From: Chryseobacterium gleum
GTDB lineage: Bacteria > Bacteroidota > Bacteroidia > Flavobacteriales_D > Sanyastnellaceae
Direction of reading: 5' to 3'
Length of the DNA: 5,696 nt
Assembly (NCBI GenBank): GCA_943330925.2
Contig: CALQJP020000174.1
Coordinates: 1 to 5,696 of the forward strand
Positions 1-5,226 of the stretch are shown in pieces (positions within the stretch are counted from its first letter, which is position 1; every line of letters starts with the position of its first letter). The notes under the pieces are model-generated. The model did no database searches and was not told the origin of the DNA. It saw nothing but the letters and a program-made list of their open reading frames with translations. The translations under genes and the position numbers were made by a program.

Positions 1-316
1 GCTGAGCAGCATGGCGAAATGCATCCAGAATTACAGCATTGGATGCAAACTCACCCGAGCGTATGGCCACGTTTATCTTAACCAAGTCTTGATACACCAC
101 GCGCCCGGCTCCAATGTTCATATGGCCGACTTCGCTGTTGCCCATTTGTCCTTCGGGCAATCCTACATTCTCACCATCCGTGCGCAATGTCGACGATGGA
201 AATTTCTCGGTCAACGAGTTGGCAAAAGGCGTCTTCGCCATATGCACTGCATTGCTTGCATTCAAATCGCCGTTACCCCATCCATCTAGGATTACTAAAC
301 ATACTTTCTTGCTCAT
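1..316 (-). CDS. gpmI: 2,3-bisphosphoglycerate-independent phosphoglycerate mutase, N-terminal part (cut by left edge)
   Basis: This enzyme interconverts 3-phosphoglycerate and 2-phosphoglycerate in glycolysis and gluconeogenesis in the cytoplasm, using two metal ions and a phosphoserine intermediate. Only the first 105 codons are visible; the family is usually a little over 500 residues, so about four fifths lies beyond the left edge. The open frame reads MSKKVCLVILDGWG at the start, the family's N-terminal signature, with the metal ligand Asp at residue 11. The second signature, GQMGNSEVGHMNIGAGR, follows at about 56-72 and carries the catalytic Ser61. The ATG at 316 is chosen because it places both motifs at their usual distance from the N-terminus. 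The start lies 3 bases after the stop of the sensor kinase gene, with only an A/T-rich stretch and no Shine-Dalgarno sequence before it, so it is probably co-transcribed and may be translationally coupled. Identification is near certain; integrity of the rest cannot be judged. Confidence 0.96.
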   Translation of the reverse strand, partial: MSKKVCLVILDGWGNGDLNASNAVHMAKTPFANSLTEKFPSSTLRTDGENVGLPEGQMGNSEVGHMNIGAGRVVYQDLVKINVAIRSGEFASNAVILDAFRHAAQ

Positions 317-319
317 ATA

Positions 320-1246
320 TCAAACTAGTTTTTTAAATCTAACCGTAAACACAGCGCCTCCATTGGGCGCGTTGGCAGCAATCACTTCGGCTCCGTGCAT
401 TTTTGCAACCGCATCAACAATGAAAAGACCCAAGCCTGTTCCTTTCGAAGTGCGCGTCTCTTCGTTTCCGATTCGATAGAACTTGTCAAAAATTCTTTTT
501 TCCTCACCCGAAGGTATTCCCGCACCGCTGTCCGAAACAATCAAATTAGCATAGCCAGAAGCTATACTTACAACAACGCGAATAGGCTTGCTTTGACCGT
601 ATTTCAGAGCATTGTCTATCAAGTTGACTATTACAACGGATATCATTTGCTCATCACCATTTACACGAACATCGGTTGCTATCTCCGATTCAATTGGAAC
701 GGAATACATCTGTCGAAATCGTTTAATCTCTCGCTGAACGAGTTCACTCAAATCAACTACAGCAGCCGTCACTGTATCCTTTCCACTGTCGAGTTGGGCG
801 GCCATGAGTATATTTTCCGTTAACGACTGCAGCCGTTTTGTTTCCTGAACGGAATGCAGCAATAACTCCTGTCGTTTCTCTTCTGTTAACGAGCGCGATT
901 GCATCGTTTCTAAAAAAAGTTTGATCGCCGCTATTGGAGTCTTCAATTCATGTGTTACCGAAAGTAGAAAGTTCTTTTCTTTTCTGGCAATGGCAAGCTC
1001 GCGCGATACCGTGCGCTTTATGTAGCGAAATCCGAACGCCAATAAAATGAAGAACACGACGCCCTCGCCTGCCACCATCCAAACTTTGGCGCGCAGGAGC
1101 AGGTATTGGCGATGCAAATCAGATTCCTGCTCTAAAATGAGCTTTGCATTGAGCTGCACCAATTGATATCCCCACCACAACAGTTGCAGCAGAACATACA
1201 CAGCCAACACATATAAAACCCGAAGTGCAATTTTCTCCTTTCGCAT
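320..1246 (-). CDS. two-transmembrane sensor histidine kinase with a very short extracytoplasmic loop
   Basis: A 308-residue membrane sensor kinase that should autophosphorylate on His and pass the phosphate to a response regulator. Hydrophobic segments at about 7-29 and 55-74 are probably two membrane helices, separated by a polar stretch of only about 25 residues, so there is no room for a folded periplasmic sensor domain. The dimerisation and phosphoacceptor region has the H box SVTHELKTPIAAIKL with His99. The ATPase domain has an N box NLIDNALKYG (208-217), G1 DSGAGIP (239-245), F box IFDKFYRIG (252-260) and G2 GTGLGLFIV (269-277), so it looks catalytically complete. The ATG at 1246 is the only good start: an in-frame TGA lies 30 bases upstream. 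No HAMP, PAS or receiver domain is seen, and no response regulator is in the window. It is separated from the upstream gene by a strong terminator, so it needs its own promoter, which I could not identify. The signal and partner are unknown. Confidence 0.93.
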   Translation of the reverse strand: MRKEKIALRVLYVLAVYVLLQLLWWGYQLVQLNAKLILEQESDLHRQYLLLRAKVWMVAGEGVVFFILLAFGFRYIKRTVSRELAIARKEKNFLLSVTHELKTPIAAIKLFLETMQSRSLTEEKRQELLLHSVQETKRLQSLTENILMAAQLDSGKDTVTAAVVDLSELVQREIKRFRQMYSVPIESEIATDVRVNGDEQMISVVIVNLIDNALKYGQSKPIRVVVSIASGYANLIVSDSGAGIPSGEEKRIFDKFYRIGNEETRTSKGTGLGLFIVDAVAKMHGAEVIAANAPNGGAVFTVRFKKLV

Positions 1247-1293
1247 CTGAATGAAATGAGGTAGAATACGATTTCAACGCAACAAAGATGGAC

Positions 1294-1325
1294 AAAAAAA
1301 AGGGCCCCGTTCGAGGGGCCCTTTT
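1294..1325 (-). terminator. strong intrinsic (Rho-independent) terminator
   Basis: Read on the minus strand, an 11-base-pair perfect stem AAAAGGGCCCC / GGGGCCCTTTT closes a 6-base loop (TCGAAC) and runs into eight consecutive T. The stem begins 2 bases after the TAA stop of the secreted-protein gene, so it ends that transcript. On the plus strand only four T follow the stem, so it acts mainly in the minus direction. It insulates the kinase gene, whose ATG lies 47 bases beyond the T-tract. Confidence 0.93.
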
Positions 1326-1327
1326 CA

Positions 1328-1843
1328 TTATTTCTTCTTCGAATCTTTTGGCGCAATCTTCGGCTGTGGACCTGGCGCTGGTGCAGGCTTGGTTCCTTCC
1401 TCCGTTTTTGCTCCTTCCGGACGCGGCTTCGCTTCAGGCTGGCGACGTGGCATGCGCTTCTCGAATACCATGTGCGTGGCTTCCGGACGATTTTCTTTGT
1501 CATAAGTCACGTAATTCTGCTGGTGCTTATAACCGAGAGATGACAGGTAGTTCAATGCATCTGGTACAGTAGGAAACACCAAAGAACGCATTTCAGACAA
1601 CTGCTTGATGAGCTCCTTATCAGAAAGCCCAGCCAATATTTCGCGACCAAAGTCTGCACGAATGGTTTGAACTCCTGCCGGATTGGTTGAGATAATCAAC
1701 TCAAGAAAAATAATTTCAGGATTTGCAATCGCAAATTTGTTATCCTGTGCTTTTGCTACCGGAGCAACAGCAGCTGTTTTGTCTTGGGCATTCGCCAATA
1801 CAGGCATCGCCATTAAAGCAATCATTACGAACTTTTTCATCAT
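1328..1843 (-). CDS. uncharacterised secreted protein with a Pro/Lys/Glu-rich C-terminal tail
   Basis: I do not recognise a named family. From the ATG at 1843 the product is 171 residues. It begins MMKKFVMIALMAMPVLANAQ, a clear Sec signal peptide with probable cleavage after ANA (residue 19), leaving an N-terminal Gln as is common in Bacteroidota. An Ala/Lys-rich linker follows, then a compact region at about 36-130 with the phrase FPTVPDALNYLSSLGYK. This vaguely recalls small Bacteroidota secreted proteins with an ALNYLsxxGWe-like motif; that resemblance is from memory. The last 40 residues are low-complexity, rich in Pro, Lys, Glu and Ala, and end in KKK. There is no lipobox cysteine and no second membrane helix, so a periplasmic or exported soluble protein is likely. 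An upstream TTG at 1894 would extend the frame by 17 residues, but it coincides with the -33 promoter element and would bury the signal peptide. The gene has its own promoter and terminator, so it is probably monocistronic. Confidence 0.85.
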   Translation of the reverse strand: MMKKFVMIALMAMPVLANAQDKTAAVAPVAKAQDNKFAIANPEIIFLELIISTNPAGVQTIRADFGREILAGLSDKELIKQLSEMRSLVFPTVPDALNYLSSLGYKHQQNYVTYDKENRPEATHMVFEKRMPRRQPEAKPRPEGAKTEEGTKPAPAPGPQPKIAPKDSKKK

Positions 1844-1864
1844 GGTTTCATTAATTAATGTGCG

Positions 1865-1894
1865 CAAAAATAACCCTGCATTCGACTGACACAA
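1865..1894 (-). promoter_or_regulatory. Bacteroidota-type promoter (-33 TTG, 19-base spacer, -7 TATTTTTG)
   Basis: On the minus strand, TTG at 1894-1892 is followed after exactly 19 bases by TATTTTTG at 1872-1865. This fits the -33/-7 consensus of the Bacteroidota primary sigma factor (TTG or TTTG, about 19 bases, TAnnTTTG). Transcription would begin a few bases beyond 1865, leaving a short A/T-rich leader before the ATG at 1843. The position supports that ATG over the upstream TTG as the start of the secreted-protein gene. Confidence 0.7.
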
Positions 1895-1951
1895 TCAAAT
1901 GACGTCCAACGGGTGATAAATAGCGTTAACGAGTTGTGAATACCAAAGCGA

Positions 1952-2752
1952 CTATAACCAAGGTCGCCGGAGTACAAAATGCTCTTTTACTCTTCCCTTG
2001 GTTTGATAAAGAACACCAAAATCGTAAAAATCGAGCGACAGGGTAAAACGCGAATCGGCAATGCACGCATTCCATGCTTCGGTCATGGAGGGCGACCAAT
2101 AAATATCATCCAGAACAAGCACCGAATGTTCACTGGTGTAGGGAAGGATCCGTTCAATGTAGTCAAGACAAGCCTCCCCTCTGTGGTCGCCGTCCAGAAT
2201 TACAAAATCTACAGACGGCATCTTATCAAGAACATTCTTCAACTGATCTGAGAAACTTCCCACTGTTTGTTCAATCGAATCTACGCCAACAGCATCCCAG
2301 GTTTCCCATGCCACTCGAGCTACACTTTCGCTCCCCTCAATGGTGTATATGCTTGCACCGGGCATTGAAGAAGCAAGGTGAGCTGTCGTAATTCCGAATG
2401 AAGTACCCAGTTCGAGGATGGTTTTTGCCTGCGCATGATCGGCAAGTAAACACAACGCGCGCGCATGTGCCGATGACTGCAACGCTGTGCGTGCAATTCC
2501 GGATACGGTTCTTGTGCGGCCATTTTGAGTTCTGCTGCCGGCGCCAAAATCAACAACCTCTATCGACTCGTTTGACTTGCGAAGAAATGCCCTCCGACTT
2601 TCTATGAGTTCATGATGTGGACTTCGATTCTTCCTTCTGAGCACAACCGTAATCAGATGATAAACGAACGGAGAGTGCACACCGTGCGGTCCGCGCGAAC
2701 TCCAGCAATGCCTTAAAAACGATTTGGCTTCATGCCATCGATTGCTCCACAT
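1952..2752 (-). CDS. class I SAM-dependent methyltransferase, substrate unknown
   Basis: A 266-residue cytoplasmic protein with a Rossmann-type SAM-binding fold. Motif I is at about 112-126 (ILELGTSFGITTAHLA), followed by the acidic end of strand 2 in IYTIEG (135-140, Glu139 expected to bind the SAM ribose). DFVILDGDH (182-190) and LVLDDIYWS (212-220) follow, a layout like the O-methyltransferase-like group of class I enzymes, so small-molecule or sugar O-methylation is possible but unproven. The N-terminus carries HGVHSPFVYHLI at about 23-34, a phrase I associate with a conserved Bacteroidota family of unannotated methyltransferases. The ATG at 2752 lies 7 bases after the lpxD stop (TAG TTTCTTC ATG), so the two are very likely co-transcribed. 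That suggests, but does not show, an envelope or lipopolysaccharide role. No terminator is visible after its TAG. The fold is near certain; the reaction is not assigned. Confidence 0.9.
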   Translation of the reverse strand: MWSNRWHEAKSFLRHCWSSRGPHGVHSPFVYHLITVVLRRKNRSPHHELIESRRAFLRKSNESIEVVDFGAGSRTQNGRTRTVSGIARTALQSSAHARALCLLADHAQAKTILELGTSFGITTAHLASSMPGASIYTIEGSESVARVAWETWDAVGVDSIEQTVGSFSDQLKNVLDKMPSVDFVILDGDHRGEACLDYIERILPYTSEHSVLVLDDIYWSPSMTEAWNACIADSRFTLSLDFYDFGVLYQTKGRVKEHFVLRRPWL

Positions 2753-2759
2753 GAAGAAA

Positions 2760-3791
2760 CTAGCTTTCCGATTTTTTCTGCAACTGCGCGACTTCTCGCA
2801 TGAGTTCCGGCAGTTTCATAAAGCCCAGATACGACTTCTTGTAATCCATGATACCGAATGCAGGTGATCCTTGAACAATTGTATTGGGTTCAGTAATTGA
2901 TTTTCCGATACCGCTCTGTGCCGCAACCTTTGTTCCGTCGGCAATTGTTATATGGCCCACAATTCCAACTTGACCGCCAATCATGCAATTGCGGCCAATG
3001 TGCGTAGAACCTGCTATTCCCGTCTGTGCGGCAATTACCGTATTCTCCCCGATTTCAACATTGTGTGCAATCTGAATAAGGTTATCCAACTTAACCCCAC
3101 GGCGAATGATGGTAGAGCCCAATGTTGCTCGGTCGATGGCGGTGTTTGAACCAACCTCTACATGATCTTCCAGAATGACATTGCCAATCTGAGGAACCTT
3201 CTGATAGTTGTTTTCAGAATTGGGAGCGAAACCAAAACCGTCACCACCGATAATCACACCGCTGTGCAGCGTGCAATTGGCGCCGATTACACAATCATTG
3301 TATATGCGAACGCCGGCAAACAACACCGTGTTTTCGCCAATGGCTGCGTAAGGTCCAACGTAACTACCGGGATAAATACGTGCCCCCTTTGCAATACGAG
3401 CACCCTCTCCGATGTATGCAAATTCACCGATGTACACGTTTTCGCCTACCTGCGCTGTTTTCTCGATGTGCGCCTTTTCGCTGATGGTAGCCTGAGGCTG
3501 GCGCATTTGATGATAGGCCTCCAACAATTTTGCAAAGCACGCATAAGGCTCGGCCACACGAATAAGTGTAAGCGTTGATGGCAAAGGCTTCTCCGCTATA
3601 AAGTCGTTTGACACAATGGCAATGCTGGCGCCGGTGCTATAGATGTGCTCGGTATACTTTGGGTTGGCCAGAAAGGTGAGCGTGCCTGCTTGCCCTTCCT
3701 CAATTTTAGAAAGGCCACCCACAGTTACTCCGGCATCACCTTCTAGTGTGCCTTGAAGCATCGCGGCTATTTGCTCGGCTGAAAATTGCAT
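2760..3791 (-). CDS. lpxD: UDP-3-O-acylglucosamine N-acyltransferase
   Basis: LpxD transfers a 3-hydroxyacyl chain from acyl carrier protein to the 2-amino group of UDP-3-O-acylglucosamine, the third step of lipid A synthesis at the cytoplasmic face of the inner membrane. The 343-residue length is normal. Residues about 1-98 form the uridine-binding N-terminal domain, including LTFLANPKY at 38-46. From about 101 to 310 the sequence is a left-handed beta-helix of hexapeptide repeats (such as IGENTV, IGEFAY, IGRNCM). The catalytic His is His243 in QIAHNVEIGENTVIA, equivalent to E. coli His239, and His280 in IVGHITI matches E. coli His276 with the same 37-residue spacing. The C-terminus (about 316-340) is a helical tail typical of the family. 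The ATG at 3791 gives the expected N-terminus and has no Shine-Dalgarno sequence. The gene is followed closely by a methyltransferase instead of the more common lpxC, fabZ or lpxA. It shows that the host has lipid A. Confidence 0.97.
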   Translation of the reverse strand: MQFSAEQIAAMLQGTLEGDAGVTVGGLSKIEEGQAGTLTFLANPKYTEHIYSTGASIAIVSNDFIAEKPLPSTLTLIRVAEPYACFAKLLEAYHQMRQPQATISEKAHIEKTAQVGENVYIGEFAYIGEGARIAKGARIYPGSYVGPYAAIGENTVLFAGVRIYNDCVIGANCTLHSGVIIGGDGFGFAPNSENNYQKVPQIGNVILEDHVEVGSNTAIDRATLGSTIIRRGVKLDNLIQIAHNVEIGENTVIAAQTGIAGSTHIGRNCMIGGQVGIVGHITIADGTKVAAQSGIGKSITEPNTIVQGSPAFGIMDYKKSYLGFMKLPELMREVAQLQKKSES

Positions 3792-3948
3792 AATCGCTGT
3801 GTTTGAAATTTAAGATAAACCTTTGCGAATATACCTTCTAACACATAATTACCCGAACCAGAAAGAAGAGAGTTGGTGTATGGAAGCGCAAACGGTGACA
3901 CACGCGATGAACGAACCGCGTGGATTTTTCGATTGGCAAAATAGCCCG
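3792..3948 (-). other. 157-base intergenic region between aroA and lpxD
   Basis: This is the longest gap in the window and is the likely site of an lpxD promoter. On the minus strand TATATTCG occurs about 40 bases before the lpxD ATG and is one base off TAnnTTTG, but no TTG sits at the right distance, so no promoter is called. A 6-base-pair inverted repeat with a 10-base loop (CACGCG at 3901-3906, CGCGTG at 3917-3922) lies in it. It has no T-tract on the gene strand, so it is not a convincing terminator for aroA. A short GTG-started frame spans the gap but is not supported as a gene. Confidence 0.5.
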
Positions 3949-5226
3949 TCACAGTAGCTTAATGCGACCGCCCAGCGACTGCATTACCGAGTAAAATTCA
4001 GGAAATGATTTTGAAATAGACTCGCCCTGTTGAATGGACACTCTGTCGCCGGCTAACCCCAGCAATACAGCAGCCATGGCCATGCGATGGTCGTTGTGCG
4101 AATTGAGTTGAGCCGAACGAATTGCGGCAGGATAAATCTTCATTTCATCGTCGCGCAGCACGATGCGAACACCGGCCTTCGCGAACTCTTGTTGCAACGC
4201 CTTTGCGCGATTACTCTCCTTGTGTTTTAGGCGCGAAACTCCTCTAATTACAGAGACGCCATCAGCAAAAGCAGCAAGCGCAGCGACGGGCGGGAATAAA
4301 TCCGGACAATGCGTGGCATCGAACTCGAACGCTCGAATTTCTGATTGCCAAACCTGCACTGAATTTGGCGTGGTCTCGTATCGAACACCGGCCTGTTTCA
4401 ACACCTCCAGAATTGCCACATCCGCTTGTGCTGAATCGCTATTCAGGTTATCGACCATGATTGCGTCTTCAGCGGCAATGGCAGCCGCTACCAAAATGAA
4501 GGCTGCACCGCTCCAATCGCCGGAAACCGTAACCTCGGCACTTTTGAAAGCCTTGGGTGAAATCTGAAATCGCTTGTAACCCTCGTTCAGAACATCGACA
4601 CCAAATTGCGCCAATACCTGCAGGGTGAGATCGATGTAAGGTCGACTATTCAGATTAAGTACCTCTACCGTTGACGGCTCAGAAGCCCTCGAAAGAGCAA
4701 TGAGAAGACCTGTCAAGAATTGCGAGGAAAGCGATGCATCGAGTTGAATAGTGCCGCCTGTCAGCGGACCTTGCACCTTCATGGGCAAACATCCACTGTT
4801 CGAATCGACAGCAACCCCGCATTGTTTCAAGGCATCAACCAGATCGTCGAAAGGACGCTTAAGCAACGCATTTTTTCCTGTGATGGTTATGGGTTGGTCG
4901 CTCAACGCGGCAATCGACGCATACATTCGAGAAGATAGCCCCGATTCACCGCAATCAACTTCTTGCTTGGCATTTCGAATACCCGCGATAAACGCCTGCG
5001 GAAATCCACCCTTTATCTCTACCGTCGAACCCTTACGTGTAACGATTGCCCCGAGGTCTTGCGCCACCTGTAAAGCAGCTTCACAATCGTCGCCGGGAGG
5101 AAAAGCATGAATAATGGAAGTGCCCTTCGCCAGCAACGCGCAAGCTACCATGCGCTGCGCCTCACTTTTGCTTCCCGGCGCTGCAACGCGTCCGGCCAAG
5201 AGCGATGGCCATACTTCAACCTTCAT
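3949..5226 (-). CDS. aroA: 3-phosphoshikimate 1-carboxyvinyltransferase (EPSP synthase)
   Basis: AroA joins shikimate-3-phosphate and phosphoenolpyruvate to make EPSP, the sixth step of the shikimate pathway to chorismate, in the cytoplasm. The 425-residue length fits the family. Active-site residues known from E. coli are present: PGSKSEAQR at 17-25 (Lys20, Ser21, Arg25), Arg124 in LKRPF, SSQ at 167-169, RPYIDLTL at 195-202, Asp309 in CPDLFP, Glu337 and Arg340 in KESNR, Arg381 in NDHRMAMA and Lys406 in SKSFPE. The phosphoenolpyruvate-site loop reads GESGLSSRM (93-101) where E. coli has GNAGTAMRP; Gly96 and Arg100 are kept, but Thr97 and Pro101 are replaced by Leu and Met. The ATG at 5226 overlaps the menG stop in an ATGA, so translation is probably coupled. 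Since menaquinone is derived from chorismate, pairing with menG makes metabolic sense. The function is secure; the inhibitor response is only inferred. Confidence 0.97.
   Translation of the reverse strand: MKVEVWPSLLAGRVAAPGSKSEAQRMVACALLAKGTSIIHAFPPGDDCEAALQVAQDLGAIVTRKGSTVEIKGGFPQAFIAGIRNAKQEVDCGESGLSSRMYASIAALSDQPITITGKNALLKRPFDDLVDALKQCGVAVDSNSGCLPMKVQGPLTGGTIQLDASLSSQFLTGLLIALSRASEPSTVEVLNLNSRPYIDLTLQVLAQFGVDVLNEGYKRFQISPKAFKSAEVTVSGDWSGAAFILVAAAIAAEDAIMVDNLNSDSAQADVAILEVLKQAGVRYETTPNSVQVWQSEIRAFEFDATHCPDLFPPVAALAAFADGVSVIRGVSRLKHKESNRAKALQQEFAKAGVRIVLRDDEMKIYPAAIRSAQLNSHNDHRMAMAAVLLGLAGDRVSIQQGESISKSFPEFYSVMQSLGGRIKLL

Noticed and set aside
114..479. A 121-codon plus-strand frame across the gpmI-kinase junction
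   Set aside because: It opposes the N-terminal motifs of gpmI and the C-terminus of the kinase; no signal of its own.
395..823. A 142-codon plus-strand frame
   Set aside because: It is antisense to the ATPase and H-box region of the kinase, whose motifs are unmistakable; its own translation shows no domain.
1132..1503. A 123-codon minus-strand frame running through the terminator
   Set aside because: It is in a different frame from both the secreted protein and the kinase, crosses a strong terminator, and has a random-looking composition.
1844..1894. A 17-residue N-terminal extension of the secreted protein from a TTG
   Set aside because: The TTG is the -33 promoter element, and the extension would put a polar stretch ahead of a clear signal peptide.
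1924..1931. Palindrome CGTTAACG, with GTTAACGA also seen near 820 and 886
   Set aside because: The copies are short and irregularly spaced, two lie inside the kinase gene, and no operator arrangement is apparent.
3162..3578. A 138-codon plus-strand frame
   Set aside because: It is antisense to the hexapeptide repeats of lpxD; the regular repeats on the other strand produce long accidental frames.
3767..3952. A 61-codon GTG-started minus-strand frame beginning at the aroA stop and ending inside lpxD
   Set aside because: It uses a weak start, overlaps the lpxD start by 25 bases, has no recognisable motif or domain, and simply fills the gap; chance is more likely.
4163..4567. A 134-codon plus-strand frame, with a further one at 4751-5110
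   Set aside because: Both are antisense to aroA, which has all its active-site motifs across these regions.
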